Positions 51,986 through 63,843 of a stretch of DNA of 64,000 bases are shown in pieces (the first letter of the stretch is position 1; every line of letters starts with the position of its first letter). The notes under the pieces are model-generated. The model did no database searches. It had not been told where the DNA came from and saw only the letters and a list, made by a program, of their open reading frames with translations. Source of the DNA: Candidatus Tokpelaia sp. JSC188 (GTDB lineage Bacteria > Pseudomonadota > Alphaproteobacteria > Rhizobiales > Rhizobiaceae); contig QENB01000006.1 in NCBI GenBank assembly GCA_003331065.1, forward strand, positions 1-64,000, written 5' to 3'. A program made the position numbers and the translations under genes.

Positions 51986-52326
51986 TGCTCAGCCAGAGAA
52001 ATACAAGAACTTCTTCCTCGCTAAGGAGATACATAAAAACTTAATATGAAGTAAATATCAGTTGCCTTTGTATTTTCAATCAACTTCGCATCATGCCATC
52101 AGCCCGCTTCTTTGCGAATTCAAGATGGGCTTATTAAAGCAATAGGCCATATTTTCACTTGAATACAGTGATTAAGTATGCATTTTCTAAATACAAAAAG
52201 GGTTGTGTGGATGATAACTTCTTACAAGTATTTGACAAGATTTCCTTTATTGATATGGAACGAGTAAATAATTAAGGTATTTCATGATTTTCTCTATTAG
52301 TTGCAAATTTAAGGGGTATTAAGCTC
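51986..52326. other. tolB-pal spacer
   Basis: About 340 bp without a gene between two same-strand genes; it is long enough to contain a separate pal promoter. An AAGGGGT motif just before 52327 is the likely pal ribosome-binding site. No clear hairpin is seen. Confidence 0.45.
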
Positions 52327-52827
52327 ATGGACCGTTTTCAAAAGATCACACATAATTCTTTTGTCGCCTTGTTTTTTCTTTCATTAATTCTTGCCGGGTG
52401 TGCTTCCAAAAGCGGAGAATTTCGAAATTCCGATCAGCTTGGCTTTAACGCTCAGTTAGGAAAAGCAGAAGATTTCAAGATCCATGTCGGTGACTACGTA
52501 CTCTTTGATCTTGATTCCTCTTCTATCCGTGCCGATGCACAACAGATCTTGATGCAGCAGGCTCAATGGTTGAATCATTATCCAGAATATACTATTACGG
52601 TTGAAGGTCATGCTGATGAGCGTGGTACGCGTGAATATAATTTGGCTCTTGGACAGCGTCGCGCAGTTGCTGTCCGTGATTATCTGATTTCACAGGGAAT
52701 AGCATCCGATCGAATGCAAACTATTTCCTATGGTAAAGAACGACCTGTTGCTTTTTGTGATGATGTTTTCTGTTGGTCACAGAATCGCCGTGCCGTGACA
52801 GTTATCAATAATCTACCAAATCACTGA
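52327..52827 (+). CDS. pal: Peptidoglycan-associated lipoprotein Pal
   Basis: 166 residues. The lipobox LAGC near residues 22-25 marks signal-peptidase II cleavage and lipidation. The C-terminal OmpA-like domain has FDLDSSSIRADAQ, VEGHADERGTREYNLALGQRRA and GKERPVAF, the usual peptidoglycan-binding residues. It tethers the outer membrane to the wall and binds TolB. The cpoB (ybgF) gene that commonly follows is missing. Confidence 0.96.
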   Translation: MDRFQKITHNSFVALFFLSLILAGCASKSGEFRNSDQLGFNAQLGKAEDFKIHVGDYVLFDLDSSSIRADAQQILMQQAQWLNHYPEYTITVEGHADERGTREYNLALGQRRAVAVRDYLISQGIASDRMQTISYGKERPVAFCDDVFCWSQNRRAVTVINNLPNH

Positions 52828-53240
52828 ATTGGATAATTATTCACAACTTTATTAATAAGGGTGCCTATAGTTTTTAAAACTATTGTATTGAAAGCGTATT
52901 TCAAGAAAATTTTCTTTTAGAATAAAGATCTGCTTTGTTAGCTTAGATTATGATCTTAGAAAAAATGGCTACTAAACGCCTTGGGTTTTCTAAAATGCGG
53001 ATGATTAAAAAAGAAGAAGGATACAGACTGGCATATTTATGACATCTGGTACAGATATACCTGCAATTAGGTGAATGGAAAAATTATATCCGCCTTTACA
53101 AAAGTGTTCCTAATGATTCATAGTAATGCGAAGGGATATTGTCATAAAGTACCAAAATTTATATCCGGTAGGCAGCGAAGAATGAGTAAAAGCAGTGCCG
53201 AAATTTTTTAAACTAAAATTTGATCCAAAATAGATCAGTC
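52828..53240. other. Gene-free spacer between pal and tilS
   Basis: About 410 bp where cpoB would be expected in Rhizobiales. No frame resembling CpoB (coiled coil plus TPR) is visible. An AT-rich inverted repeat ATAGTTTT/AAAACTAT lies at 52867-52883. Confidence 0.5.
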
Positions 53241-54728
53241 ATGAACGCAGTTGTATTAGATACCCGTAATGATTTTTTATCCTCTCTTTTTGATCAAAAT
53301 GATTTTTCAAAAGGGGAAGGTATTATTGCCGCTGTCTCTGGCGGTAGCGATTCCCTTGCCATGCTTTTTTTGCTGTACGAATACCTGGCGCGCTTTGGTC
53401 GAAAAGAACGGCTTGTTGCTGTGACAGTCGATCATGGCTTGCGTCATGAATCTGCAAACGAAGCTAGAATTGTAGCAGAGTTATGTGCTAAGAACAATAT
53501 TACGCATGAAATATTCACCTTGACTTGGTATAAAAAGAAACCAGTGCGGGCTATTTCTCAAAGGTCACGCGTGGCCCGTTATAATTTGCTATGCGATGCA
53601 GCTGAAAAATATGATGCTAGAGTAATTGTTACTGGTCATACGCTGAATGATCAAGCTGAAACTTATACTATGCGTCTTCTCCGCGGCGGTACTAGTTGGC
53701 GAGGATTGGCAGCAATGCCGCGCTTATCGCTTCTACGGCAAAAATTCCTTTTATTGCGTCCTTTGTTAGGAATATGGCGCGCAACACTACGAGATTATTT
53801 ATTAAAACATAGCATTGCGTGGATTGATGACCCAACAAATGCAAATCCCTCCTATGAAAGGGTACGGATTCGTAGAAGTCTAAATGATAAAGCAGTATTG
53901 GAGGCCCAGAAAGCTGTTGCAGCAGCGGCCTGCAAACGCCAGAGAGAGGCAGAAATCATAGCTGTCCTTACATTAAAATCGCGTATGAGATTGCAAAGTG
54001 AAAGGCTTTGGTTCGATCTACAACCGCTCGGTGTTGATGAGGAGAAAGCTTTTGCTACACTTATTGCATTGAGTGCTGCAATTATGGGCGGAACTCAACA
54101 TCTCATAGCGAATCAGCAGCTGAAACTAAAGACGTTTCTCACCGCAGGAAGAAACAGGTTACGTCGTACTACTATATCAGGTGCAGTAATTGAAATAACG
54201 AATAAATTCTTACGAATCTGGCGTGAGAAACGTAACCTTACATCCTGTCTGCTAGTGCCTGGACAGACTACTATCTGGGATGGTCGCTATCGTGTCAATA
54301 ACAGCGGTTGGGAAACAGTTCTACTACGCCCGCCAACGCAAGAAGAAGTTCGCCAAATTCTAAGTGAGTTACCTGAGTATTTAGCAGATGTACACGAGTT
54401 ACATTTTCCGTCACTTGAAACGAGTTGTATGGTCTGTGGTAAGAGCGGATTTGATTTACCTGTTTTGACACAACATAGTCTAAAAAATAGCAATATCGGA
54501 TTGCAGCGCATTACTTTACCATTTGACTGGCTTATATCAGAATATGATATACCAATTTTAGAGGCTCTCTTGCCGATCTTTGCGATAAAAGCGGGAAAAA
54601 TGACAAAAACAACAAGGAATTTTCCTGATTTAGAAGCTCTAACCTTGGCAACAATTAAGAGTAAAAGTATGTTGCAGGGAAATATGTCTCTCACTTTCCC
54701 TTCTTTTGACCAAATGGAATTGATATGA
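53241..54728 (+). CDS. tilS: tRNA(Ile) lysidine synthetase
   Basis: Attaches lysine to C34 of tRNA-Ile(CAU) so that it reads AUA. About 495 residues. The ATP-binding PP-loop [10 protein letters not shown] is near residue 35, followed by [15 protein letters not shown] and [11 protein letters not shown]. The C-terminal part is divergent, as in other alphaproteobacteria. The frame opens with a TTG at 53220; the ATG at 53241 is chosen, although neither has a good Shine-Dalgarno. It overlaps ftsH by four bases. Confidence 0.93.
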   Translation: MNAVVLDTRNDFLSSLFDQNDFSKGEGIIAAVSGGSDSLAMLFLLYEYLARFGRKERLVAVTVDHGLRHESANEARIVAELCAKNNITHEIFTLTWYKKKPVRAISQRSRVARYNLLCDAAEKYDARVIVTGHTLNDQAETYTMRLLRGGTSWRGLAAMPRLSLLRQKFLLLRPLLGIWRATLRDYLLKHSIAWIDDPTNANPSYERVRIRRSLNDKAVLEAQKAVAAAACKRQREAEIIAVLTLKSRMRLQSERLWFDLQPLGVDEEKAFATLIALSAAIMGGTQHLIANQQLKLKTFLTAGRNRLRRTTISGAVIEITNKFLRIWREKRNLTSCLLVPGQTTIWDGRYRVNNSGWETVLLRPPTQEEVRQILSELPEYLADVHELHFPSLETSCMVCGKSGFDLPVLTQHSLKNSNIGLQRITLPFDWLISEYDIPILEALLPIFAIKAGKMTKTTRNFPDLEALTLATIKSKSMLQGNMSLTFPSFDQMELI

Positions 54729-56650
54729 ATCCAAATTACCGTTCCTTTGTTTTGTGGGGTATTATTGCCTTTCTTATCGTTGCACTGTTTTCCCTTTTTC
54801 AGGGATCTACCCAAAAAAGCGCAGCTAATCAATTAGCATATTCTGATTTTATACAAAAGGTTAATGCCGGTCAGATCAAAGAGGTGACAATACAGGGATC
54901 TAATATCTCCGGGTTTACAATGGAAGACCAGCGATTTGTTACTTATGCACCTAATGACAATAGACTGATTCAACGGCTTGAAAGTAAGAAAGTGATAATC
55001 AAAGCAGAACCAGAGGCGAGCGGATCAAACCCATTTATCAGTTTGCTTGTCTCAGCGTTTCCTATTATCTTATTGGTTGCGGTCTGGCTATTTTTTATGC
55101 GCCAGATGCAAGGTGGTTCTCGTGGAGCCATGGGATTTGGTAAATCAAAAGCAAAACTTCTGACAGAAGCACATGGACACGTAACCTTTTCCGATGTGGC
55201 TGGTGTTGATGAAGCTAAAGCTGATCTAGAAGAAATCGTTGAATTTTTGCGTGATCCTCAGAAATTCCAACGACTCGGTGGCCGTATTCCACGTGGTGTT
55301 CTGCTTGTTGGCCCTCCTGGTACAGGAAAAACCCTACTTGCACGTGCTATTGCTGGGGAGGCAAATGTACCTTTCTTCACCATTTCTGGATCAGATTTTG
55401 TTGAAATGTTTGTCGGTGTTGGCGCCAGTCGTGTGCGCGATATGTTTGAACAAGCTAAAAAAAACTCTCCATGTATTATTTTTATTGATGAAATTGATGC
55501 GGTTGGCCGCCATCGCGGTGCCGGTCTTGGAGGTGGTAATGATGAGCGTGAACAGACGTTAAACCAGCTTCTTGTGGAGATGGATGGTTTTGAGGCCAAT
55601 GAAAATGTCATTCTCATTGCTGCGACCAATCGGCCTGATGTATTGGATCCAGCGCTATTGCGCCCAGGGCGTTTTGACCGTCAAATCATAGTGCCTAATC
55701 CTGATATCAGTGGTCGCGAAAAGATTTTGAATGTTCACATTCGTAATGTTCCCGTTGCACCTAATGTGGATATGAGAGTATTAGCCCGTGGGACCCCCGG
55801 CTTTTCCGGTGCTGATCTGATGAATCTTGTTAATGAGGCTGCCCTGATGGCCGCTCGAAGAAACAGGCGACTTGTAACAATGAAGGAGTTTGAAGATGCT
55901 AAAGACAAGGTATTGATGGGAGCTGAACGCCGTTCGACTGCCATGACTCAAGAAGAAAAAGAACTGACGGCTTACCATGAGGCTGGCCATGCTATCGTAG
56001 CATTGTACGTGCCGGTGGCTGATCCTGTTCATAAAGCAACAATCATTCCGCGTGGTCGTGCCCTTGGCATGGTGATGCAACTACCGGAAGGTGACCGTTA
56101 TTCTATGAGCTATCGTTGGATGATTTTTCGCCTTGCGATCATGATGGGTGGACGTGTTGCTGAAGAGGTCAAATTTGGCAAAGAAAATATCACATCAGGA
56201 GCTGCATCAGATATTGAGCAAGCAACCAAGCTTGCCCGTGCAATGGTAACTCGCTGGGGGTTTTCTGATAGGCTCGGTAATGTTGCTTATGGTGATAATC
56301 AGGATGAGGTTTTTCTCGGTCATTCTGTTGTTCGCCAACAAAATGTTTCAGAAGAAACAGCTCGTTTGATTGATTCGGAAGTGCGTAAACTGATTGATGC
56401 AGCCTATCAAGAAGCAAACTGCATTCTGATTGAAAAGAAAAAGGAGTGGAATGCTTTAGCCAAAGGCCTTCTTGAATATGAAACACTAAGCGGTGATGAG
56501 ATAAAGGATATTATCGCTGGTAAACCGCTAGCACGGGAAGTAGGCACTAGTGCACTTCCTTCACGAGGAACCGGAGTTCCTAAATCTGGCAAAGCAACAA
56601 GGTTAAAAGAAAAAAATGATAATCGCTTTCAAGCGAAAGCAGACGGATAA
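54725..56650 (+). CDS. ftsH: ATP-dependent zinc metalloprotease FtsH
   Basis: A membrane-anchored AAA+ protease that degrades damaged membrane proteins and regulators, typically including LpxC and sigma-32. 641 residues: membrane helices at about 7-25 and 105-124, Walker A GPPGTGKT (196-203), Walker [10 protein letters not shown], arginine-finger region RPGRFDRQ, and the zinc motif HEAGH (418-422). The tail is Lys-rich. RpoH is encoded elsewhere in this window and would be a predicted substrate. Confidence 0.97.
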   Translation: MNPNYRSFVLWGIIAFLIVALFSLFQGSTQKSAANQLAYSDFIQKVNAGQIKEVTIQGSNISGFTMEDQRFVTYAPNDNRLIQRLESKKVIIKAEPEASGSNPFISLLVSAFPIILLVAVWLFFMRQMQGGSRGAMGFGKSKAKLLTEAHGHVTFSDVAGVDEAKADLEEIVEFLRDPQKFQRLGGRIPRGVLLVGPPGTGKTLLARAIAGEANVPFFTISGSDFVEMFVGVGASRVRDMFEQAKKNSPCIIFIDEIDAVGRHRGAGLGGGNDEREQTLNQLLVEMDGFEANENVILIAATNRPDVLDPALLRPGRFDRQIIVPNPDISGREKILNVHIRNVPVAPNVDMRVLARGTPGFSGADLMNLVNEAALMAARRNRRLVTMKEFEDAKDKVLMGAERRSTAMTQEEKELTAYHEAGHAIVALYVPVADPVHKATIIPRGRALGMVMQLPEGDRYSMSYRWMIFRLAIMMGGRVAEEVKFGKENITSGAASDIEQATKLARAMVTRWGFSDRLGNVAYGDNQDEVFLGHSVVRQQNVSEETARLIDSEVRKLIDAAYQEANCILIEKKKEWNALAKGLLEYETLSGDEIKDIIAGKPLAREVGTSALPSRGTGVPKSGKATRLKEKNDNRFQAKADG

Positions 56651-56873
56651 TTTTGCGTGCAAATAATACAAAAGGATGACGCTGTCACAGTGTATCAACT
56701 TGCAACTGATTGTTATCACTGTCTTTTATAGTAAGAAATATAATTTTATTTGCTTTTTGCTGTCATCTGCTTGACGATTGTTAACCTAAGCTTCGATTTC
56801 AAAGTATGATGAGGTATGGAGCAGCACTAATTTCACATACAGCTGTGTTGTCTATTAGGAAATAATTGTAGTG

Positions 56874-58220
56874 ATGCGGAAATATTTCGGAACAGATGGT
56901 GTGCGGGGCCAAGCCAATAGCTTCCCGATGTTGCCAGAGATAGCTATGAAAATTGGTATGGCCGCTGGAATTCTTTTTCGACATCTTGGTCACCGTAACC
57001 GTGTTGTTGTTGGTAAGGATACACGTCTTTCGGGTTATATGCTTGAAAATGCTCTTGTCGCTGGCTTTACTTCTGCTGGTATTGATGTGTTCTTGCTCGG
57101 TCCAGTACCTACACCGGCTGTTGCCATGCTTTGTCGTTCTTTACGGGCTGATATTGGCGTAATGATTTCTGCATCACACAATTTGTTTTATGATAATGGT
57201 ATTAAACTATTTGGGCCTGATGGTTATAAACTTTCAAATGAATTTGAACTTAGGATTGAAAAATTGATTGAAAGTGATATGACTGCGCAACTCGCAGGGC
57301 GATGCAATGTTGGCCGGGCTAAGCGTGTTGAAGGTGATATCTATCGTTATATTGAATATGCCAAACGCACTATGCCGCGCTCTATTACATTAGAGGGTTT
57401 GCGTATTGTTATCGATTGCGCGAATGGTGCTGCCTATAAAGCAGCGCCACTTGCTCTTCGAGAGCTTGATGCAGAGGTCATTACTATTAATGACAAACCA
57501 AATGGAATGAATATAAATGAGAGCTGTGGATCAACTCATCTTATACCCTTGATGGAAAAAGTACACGAGGTGCGTGCTGATGTCGGAATTGCATTGGATG
57601 GCGACGGCGATCGCGTGTTAATGATCGATGAAAATGGCACGATTATAGATGGGGATCAATTAATGGCTGTGATTGGGGAATCATGGCATAGGAGAGGGAA
57701 GCTACAGGGTGGTGGTGTGGTTGCGACAGTTATGTCCAATCTCGGACTTGAGCGATTTCTTGGCAGTCAAGGATTGACATTGGCACGGAGAAGAGTAGGA
57801 GATCGGTACGTAGTTGAACATATGCGAACGCATGGTTTTAATGTTGGTGGTGAACAGTCAGGTCATATTGTTCTTTCAGATTTTGGCACAACAGGTGATG
57901 GTCTTGTCAGTGCATTACAAATTCTTTGCTGCTTAAAAGAAACTGGTCTACCGATGAGTGATTTGTGTCATAAGTTTGATCCCGTACCGCAGTTATTGAA
58001 AAATATCCGTATTAGCAAAGGAAACCCGCTTGAAAGCGAAAAGGTCAGAAAGGCTATTAAGCAAGCTAAAAGAATGATTGGAAAAAAAGGACGTTTGCTT
58101 ATTCGACTTTCTGGTACAGAACCCCTGATTCGTATTATGGCTGAAGGGGATGATAGAAATATTGTTGAACGCGTAGTGGATGATATTGTAGACGCTATTG
58201 CACCTCTAGGGGATGCATGA
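56874..58220 (+). CDS. glmM: Phosphoglucosamine mutase
   Basis: Converts glucosamine-6-phosphate to glucosamine-1-phosphate for peptidoglycan and LPS. 448 residues. It has [10 protein letters not shown], the phosphoserine loop [12 protein letters not shown] (Ser101), metal-binding [14 protein letters not shown] and the phosphate-binding [12 protein letters not shown]. In the loop a Leu stands where ASHNP is almost universal. ATG at 56874 is preferred over the GTG one codon upstream. It follows ftsH, the standard order. Confidence 0.95.
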   Translation: MRKYFGTDGVRGQANSFPMLPEIAMKIGMAAGILFRHLGHRNRVVVGKDTRLSGYMLENALVAGFTSAGIDVFLLGPVPTPAVAMLCRSLRADIGVMISASHNLFYDNGIKLFGPDGYKLSNEFELRIEKLIESDMTAQLAGRCNVGRAKRVEGDIYRYIEYAKRTMPRSITLEGLRIVIDCANGAAYKAAPLALRELDAEVITINDKPNGMNINESCGSTHLIPLMEKVHEVRADVGIALDGDGDRVLMIDENGTIIDGDQLMAVIGESWHRRGKLQGGGVVATVMSNLGLERFLGSQGLTLARRRVGDRYVVEHMRTHGFNVGGEQSGHIVLSDFGTTGDGLVSALQILCCLKETGLPMSDLCHKFDPVPQLLKNIRISKGNPLESEKVRKAIKQAKRMIGKKGRLLIRLSGTEPLIRIMAEGDDRNIVERVVDDIVDAIAPLGDA

Positions 58221-58230
58221 GTAAGTAAGG

Positions 58231-59118
58231 TTATTCTCCCTTTCTCGGATCAACCTCATCCCGAATAAACATCAAAGCCCGATCGATGCCTTTTAAGTCT
58301 GGTTTTGTTTTTTCTAGCCTGTAATTGTGCTGGGAGAAGATTTTTTCTACATCCTGCTTTTGTCCAATACCTACTTCGACAGCTATTTTACCTGATGGAT
58401 ACAAGTACAACTTGCCCTTGGCTGCAAGTTCACGGTAGAAATCAAGGCCGTCCCTACCGCCATCGAGAGCTCGTAACGGATCAAAGTTCCGCACACTGAT
58501 ATCAAGGTTTGCGATATCATCGTGTGCTATATACGGCGGGTTTGAAACGATAAGATCAAACTGTCCGGTTACACTTTCAAACCAATTGCTCTCACATACA
58601 GTGAGTCGATTTGCAACGTCAGCACATCGAGCATTTCTTTTAGTAGTTTCTATGGCATCTTTTGTAATATCAACAGCCATGGCATGCAGCTGTGGTAAAT
58701 TAGATAAAAGTGCGATAGCGATGACACCACTACCAGTTCCCATATCAAGACAGGAAACACGTGAGTTAATGACAGCACAAGATTGCAAAAAAGGCAGCGC
58801 TAGATCTACCAGAATTTCTGTATCAGGCCGTGGTTCAAGCGTATCAGCAGAAAGTATAAAATCCAATCCATAAAAAGCCCGTTTACCGATGATACGATGC
58901 ACTGGCTCTCCAGAAACTCTTCTCTGTAGCGCTGTACTCAACCTATCACGCTGCTGCAAACTTACTGGTTTTTCAGGGTGGGAGATAAATTCAAGCGGCA
59001 TAGATTCTGTTACCCATTGAACAAGTAAACGACCATCAAGGTCAGCACTATCGATTCCAATTTGATGCAAACTTTTAATGGTATGATGTACCAATCTGCC
59101 TAAAGTATAGGTCTTCAC
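58231..59118 (-). CDS. prmC: Release-factor glutamine methyltransferase
   Basis: Methylates the glutamine of the GGQ loop in RF1 and RF2 using SAM. 295 residues: N-terminal helical domain, SAM-binding [14 protein letters not shown], and the substrate motif [13 protein letters not shown]. Its start overlaps the end of prfA, its own substrate's gene, by four bases. It converges with glmM with a gap of only 10 bp. The DUF4167 gene that normally follows is about 20 kb away. Confidence 0.95.
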   Translation of the reverse strand: MKTYTLGRLVHHTIKSLHQIGIDSADLDGRLLVQWVTESMPLEFISHPEKPVSLQQRDRLSTALQRRVSGEPVHRIIGKRAFYGLDFILSADTLEPRPDTEILVDLALPFLQSCAVINSRVSCLDMGTGSGVIAIALLSNLPQLHAMAVDITKDAIETTKRNARCADVANRLTVCESNWFESVTGQFDLIVSNPPYIAHDDIANLDISVRNFDPLRALDGGRDGLDFYRELAAKGKLYLYPSGKIAVEVGIGQKQDVEKIFSQHNYRLEKTKPDLKGIDRALMFIRDEVDPRKGE

Positions 59119-60191
59119 GTTTCTTTCATTTCGGTTAAAAGTGTCACTTGATGATCTGTTATCAGCGCTTCAAAAATCTCATCTAATTTACCCTCCATAA
59201 TGCGGCCAAGCTTGTAGAGCGTTAGATTAATTCGATGATCTGTTATCCGCCCTTGCGGAAAATTATACGTGCGGATCCGTTCTGATCGATCTCCTGACCC
59301 AATCTGCGCCTTGCGTGAGGCTGAACGTTCACTGTTTGCCTTCTGGCATTTCATGTTATAAAGCCGTGCACGCAGAATTTGCATAGCCCGTGCTCGGTTT
59401 TGGTGTTGTGACTTTTCCGTCTGAATCACAGTAATACCACTTGGTATATGGGCAATGCGCACAGCAGAATCGGTAGTGTTTACGTGTTGTCCCCCAGCAC
59501 CTGAGGCTCGCATGGTATCAATACGGATATCTTCGGGGCGAATTTCGACATCAATCTCATCCACTGCTGGTAAAACAGCAACTGTTGCAGCAGAAGTATG
59601 AAGACGACCTCCAGTCTCCGTTTCCGGTACACGTTGAACACGATGCACGCCAGATTCAAACTTCAATTTTGAAAACACGCCCTTGCCAGAAATAGCTCCG
59701 ATGATTTCTTTGTAACCGCCAGCATCCCCTGTATTAATTGAAAGAATCTCTACTTTCCAGTTCTGGCTGACGGCATAACGCTCATACATTCGGAAAAGAT
59801 CTCCGGCAAAAAGCGCCGCTTCCAAACCACCAGTGCCAGCACGAATTTCTAGAATAGCATTTTTATTATCATTAATATCTTTCGGGAGAAGCAAGATCTG
59901 TACCTCCCTTTCAAGTTGCCCGATCCTTTTGTCAAGGGTAACAAGATCTTCCATAACTAGAGAATGTGTATCAGCGTCTGTTTCTGGATCTTCCAATATT
60001 GTCTTAAGGTCATCTCTTTCCTTGCAGGAGGCACTGAGTACCCGTATAGGATCGATAATTGGCTGCAGTTCAGCATATTCTGATGCCAATCTGACATAGG
60101 TATGCGGATCAGGATTATCTGCCATTTGTACCTCAATCATTTCAAAGCGCTTTTTTAATTGTTCTATCCGATTTTGTGACAGTGTAAGCAT
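59115..60191 (-). CDS. prfA: Peptide chain release factor 1
   Basis: RF1 reads UAA and UAG and triggers peptide release. 358 residues. The stop-codon motif is the PET tripeptide in [12 protein letters not shown]. The catalytic GGQ lies in [18 protein letters not shown]. Both are intact, as is the N-terminal helical domain. It is 45 bp downstream of ptsP and is translationally coupled to prmC. Confidence 0.97.
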   Translation of the reverse strand: MLTLSQNRIEQLKKRFEMIEVQMADNPDPHTYVRLASEYAELQPIIDPIRVLSASCKERDDLKTILEDPETDADTHSLVMEDLVTLDKRIGQLEREVQILLLPKDINDNKNAILEIRAGTGGLEAALFAGDLFRMYERYAVSQNWKVEILSINTGDAGGYKEIIGAISGKGVFSKLKFESGVHRVQRVPETETGGRLHTSAATVAVLPAVDEIDVEIRPEDIRIDTMRASGAGGQHVNTTDSAVRIAHIPSGITVIQTEKSQHQNRARAMQILRARLYNMKCQKANSERSASRKAQIGSGDRSERIRTYNFPQGRITDHRINLTLYKLGRIMEGKLDEIFEALITDHQVTLLTEMKET

Positions 60192-60236
60192 CTTTGGCCT
60201 AGTATCCTGAAAATTCTGTTCGTTGATCCTACATAC

Positions 60237-62507
60237 TCAAAATGCTATATTATTATTGCGTGCAAAATCAAGTAACATGGGTCGTAGACTGCGCTCTGTC
60301 TGCAATATACCGAGTTCTTTTTCTAAGACATCGCATAGTTTTTCTGCATTAAGTGATAACAACATGGCTTTTACGGGACCAATAGAGGCTGGTGCCATGG
60401 AAAGACGCTGAAAGCCAAGACCAATTAAAGCCATGGCCATCAGAGGTTTTCCGGCCATTTCACCGCATAATGTGACAGGTACGTTATTACGTTGACTGGC
60501 GCGAATAATTTTGCGTAACGCACGCAGAACAGTAGGAGATAGAGGATCAAAACGATTAGCGAGCTGAATATTGCTGCGATCAACTGCCATCATGAATTGA
60601 AAAAGGTCATTTGAACCGACAGAAACAAAATCAGTAACCTGCATCAATTCGTCAAGCTGAAATAGCAAAGAAGGAACTTCAATCATTGCACCAAGTTTTA
60701 GCTGTGTTGGCAATTCATAACTAAAGCGCGCAAGATGCGCCACCTCGCGGTCAATAAGCTGTTGCGCATGGTGGATTTCCGCGATTTCCGTCACCATCGG
60801 TAGCATTAAACGAAGCTCTCGTCCTCCAGATGCTTTTAACAGTGCACGCAACTGTGTACGCATGAGTGCCGGACGATCAAGCGCTAAGCGGATAGCACGC
60901 CAACCAAGTGCTGGGTTTTCTTCATGGCCTTTTGCCCGAAAATAAGGAAGAACTTTATCTCCGCCAATATCCAATGTGCGAAAGGTCACGCTTTTATCGC
61001 CTACTTCTTGATAGACAGTGCGATAAAGTTCTTCCTGCTCTTGAGCGCGTGGAAATGTTGAGGCAATCATAAATTGAAGTTCCGTGCGAAAAAGCCCAAT
61101 CCCCTCTGCACCGGATTCTGCCAATTGCGGCAGATCTACAAGCAAGCCCGCATTGATCAACATCGTAATCGGTACACCATCGCGGGTATAGGGTGGACGA
61201 TTGCATAAATCACGGTAAAACTTTTGACGATGAGCCTGAAAGCGAGCCTTTTCCGCATAAGCCTTCTCAACATCTGCCACAGGGCGTAAATGAACATGGC
61301 CTTCGTTACCATCAATAATGATTGGATCATCGTTTTTAGCGAGGGAAATAATCCCTTTGGCTTGCCCAATTACAGGAATCCCCATTGCGCGGGCAACAAT
61401 TACAACATGGCTTGTTGTAGCTCCATCCTCCAGCACAAGACCACAGATTTTTTCCCTAGGGTAATCTAAAAGCTCTGCAGCACCCATGGCATGCGCGATA
61501 AGAACAGCATTTTGGCATATACCTATGGCAAAAGCATCGTCTTTCCTTCCCATCAACTGTGACAAAAGTCTATTGGCCAGATCATCCAAATCTGAAAGTC
61601 GTTCCCGCATGTAAGGATCAACTATCTGTATCATACGAGCACGAGTATCACTTTGCACTTTTTCAACTGCAGCCTCAGCCGTAAGACCATTAAGGATCGC
61701 CTCTTCCAACCGTTTTACCCATCCTTTATCGTGAGCAAACATTCGGTAGGTTTCTAGAATATCGCGATGTTCACCATCGCGAGCTACATCCCATCTAGCA
61801 AGCATATCGTCAATAGAAATTCGAAGAGAATCAATCGCTGCTGATAGTTTAAGCAGTTCTATTTCGCAATCTTCATTAAAAAGATTAGTAATCACAATGC
61901 GCGGCTCATGCAAAATCACATGACCAAGTCCAATCCCTTCATTCAATGCACTTCCAGTCAACGAGAAAGGGCGTTCTGTATCTACTTTCACGTCAGAGTG
62001 TGCAATATGAGGCAAGTTACCGGAACCGATCATCTCTGCCAACACCATTACCACTGTTTCAAGGGCTTCTACCTCATCATCACTATAGGAGCGCTGATTA
62101 CGATTCTGGACAACAAGAACACCCAACGTGCGTCCTGCACGTAAGATCGGTACACCAAGAAATGAAGAATATATTTCTTCCCCTGTTTCCGGTAAATAGG
62201 TAAATGCCGGGTGATCCTGTGCATTGACAAGATTAAGTGGCCTCGCTGTTGCAGCAATAGCGCCGACTAGCCCTTGCCCTAGCCGCAATTGAGAGAGATG
62301 AACAGCTTGTGGATTAAGACCCTGCGTAGCATAAAGTTCTAGCATCCCATTAAGATGCATAACATAGAGTGAACACACTTCCGCTGCCATATTTTGCGCA
62401 ATTTCGCGTACAATCTGGTTGAGGCGCATTTGCGGTTCTATGGCTTCTGCCATGAATTCACGCAGGCGTTTTAAAAGCATCTTTGGATCGCTGCCGGTTT
62501 TCCGCAT
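60237..62507 (-). CDS. ptsP: PTS-Ntr enzyme I with GAF domain
   Basis: Phosphotransferase that starts the nitrogen-related PTS by taking phosphate from PEP and passing it to NPr. 756 residues: GAF domain (about 20-160), HPr-binding and swivelling domain with the phospho-histidine His367 in GATTSHVVIVARAMG, and the PEP-binding barrel with GIGLFRTELQFM, FRTLDIGGDK and the later TLCGEMAGKP. It lies between lysC and prfA, a conserved order in the Rhizobiales. NPr and EIIA-Ntr genes are not in the window. Confidence 0.95.
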   Translation of the reverse strand: MRKTGSDPKMLLKRLREFMAEAIEPQMRLNQIVREIAQNMAAEVCSLYVMHLNGMLELYATQGLNPQAVHLSQLRLGQGLVGAIAATARPLNLVNAQDHPAFTYLPETGEEIYSSFLGVPILRAGRTLGVLVVQNRNQRSYSDDEVEALETVVMVLAEMIGSGNLPHIAHSDVKVDTERPFSLTGSALNEGIGLGHVILHEPRIVITNLFNEDCEIELLKLSAAIDSLRISIDDMLARWDVARDGEHRDILETYRMFAHDKGWVKRLEEAILNGLTAEAAVEKVQSDTRARMIQIVDPYMRERLSDLDDLANRLLSQLMGRKDDAFAIGICQNAVLIAHAMGAAELLDYPREKICGLVLEDGATTSHVVIVARAMGIPVIGQAKGIISLAKNDDPIIIDGNEGHVHLRPVADVEKAYAEKARFQAHRQKFYRDLCNRPPYTRDGVPITMLINAGLLVDLPQLAESGAEGIGLFRTELQFMIASTFPRAQEQEELYRTVYQEVGDKSVTFRTLDIGGDKVLPYFRAKGHEENPALGWRAIRLALDRPALMRTQLRALLKASGGRELRLMLPMVTEIAEIHHAQQLIDREVAHLARFSYELPTQLKLGAMIEVPSLLFQLDELMQVTDFVSVGSNDLFQFMMAVDRSNIQLANRFDPLSPTVLRALRKIIRASQRNNVPVTLCGEMAGKPLMAMALIGLGFQRLSMAPASIGPVKAMLLSLNAEKLCDVLEKELGILQTERSLRPMLLDFARNNNIAF

Positions 62508-62589
62508 TGATTTGCACGTATTCCCATTTTAAAAATAAATGCATATAGATAGTTGAAGACACTTTTTTGAAATATTGATGAATCCCATT

Positions 62590-63843
62590 TCAGTTTTTGT
62601 CAAGGCAATAAAGAGAATGAAGAGTTCGAACAGCAAGCTCCGTATATACACTATCAATCAGGATCGAAATTTTGATTTCTGATGTTGTAATCGCACGAAT
62701 ATTAATTCCTTTTTCTGCTAAGGCCCGAAAGGCGGTTGCAGCAACACCAGCATGACTGCGCATCCCGATACCGATCACAGAGACTTTGGCAAGCCCACTT
62801 TCAGACTGAAGAGCATCGTACTTTATCTCTTTGCGATTCTTTTCAAGAATCTTTACCGCCTTGTTATGATCAATAGATGGGACAGTAAATGTCATATCCG
62901 TTTTCGCACCATGTTCGGAAATGTTCTGCACGATCATATCAACATTGATATTTTCTTCTGCAAGCGGTCCAAAAATCGCCGCTGAAATGCCTGGTTTATC
63001 TGCCAAACGACGTAGCGAGATTTGTGCCTCATCTTTGGCAAAGGCAATACCGGTAACAACCTGTTGTTCCACAATTTCCTCCTCATCGCATATAAGAGTG
63101 CCCGGTGAATTAATTGAATCTTTCATGCCAGCAGCGTTTGGTACTGCAAAACTTGAGCGGACAAAGGTGCGTACTTTATGCAGCATGGCTAGTTCAACCG
63201 AACGGACCTGCAAAACTTTAGCACCCAGTGATGCCATTTCAAGCATTTCCTCAAACGCAATCTTGGAAAGACGTCGAGCTTTCGGTTCTATACGCGGATC
63301 TGTTGTATAAACACCATCAACATCTGTATAGATATCACAGCGATCTGCTTTGATGGCAGCAGCAATAGCAATAGCACTTGTATCGGATCCTCCTCGACCA
63401 AGCGTTGTGAGGCGCTCGTCAGACGTAAGTCCTTGGAAACCAGCAATAACAGCAACCTGACGTTGTTTAAAACCTTTAATCAGACTTGTACCATCAATAT
63501 TCTTTATGCGAGCAGTGCCATGAGCACTATCAGTCAATATCGGAATTTGCCATCCCAACCATGAACGGGTATTAACGCCCATGTTCTGAAGCGCAATACT
63601 GAGCAATCCTGCCGTTATTTGTTCACCCGAAGCGATAACTGTATCATATTCGCGTGCCCCTTGCATCGCGCCAGCTTCCCGTGCCCATGAAATCAATTGA
63701 TCAGTTGTACCGGCCATAGCTGAGACAACAACCGCAACGTCATGACCATCGTCAACCTCACGTTTTATGTGGCGCGCTACATTATGGATACACCCAATAT
63801 CAGCAACAGATGTACCACCGAATTTCATTACAATGCATGTCAT
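62590..63843 (-). CDS. lysC: Aspartate kinase
   Basis: Phosphorylates aspartate at the start of the lysine, diaminopimelate, threonine and methionine pathways; diaminopimelate is also needed for peptidoglycan. 417 residues: kinase domain starting VMKFGGTSVAD, with TLGRGGSDTSAIAIA and DVDGVYTTDPR, then two ACT domains (about 265-415, GLAKVSVIGIGMRSHAGVAA in the second) that normally give feedback control. It is the first gene of the leftward lysC-ptsP-prfA-prmC run. Confidence 0.96.
   Translation of the reverse strand: MTCIVMKFGGTSVADIGCIHNVARHIKREVDDGHDVAVVVSAMAGTTDQLISWAREAGAMQGAREYDTVIASGEQITAGLLSIALQNMGVNTRSWLGWQIPILTDSAHGTARIKNIDGTSLIKGFKQRQVAVIAGFQGLTSDERLTTLGRGGSDTSAIAIAAAIKADRCDIYTDVDGVYTTDPRIEPKARRLSKIAFEEMLEMASLGAKVLQVRSVELAMLHKVRTFVRSSFAVPNAAGMKDSINSPGTLICDEEEIVEQQVVTGIAFAKDEAQISLRRLADKPGISAAIFGPLAEENINVDMIVQNISEHGAKTDMTFTVPSIDHNKAVKILEKNRKEIKYDALQSESGLAKVSVIGIGMRSHAGVAATAFRALAEKGINIRAITTSEIKISILIDSVYTELAVRTLHSLYCLDKN

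Noticed and set aside
52867-52883. AT-rich inverted repeat after pal as a terminator
   Set aside because: The loop is effectively absent, pairing is all A-T apart from one pair, and no T-run follows on the plus strand.
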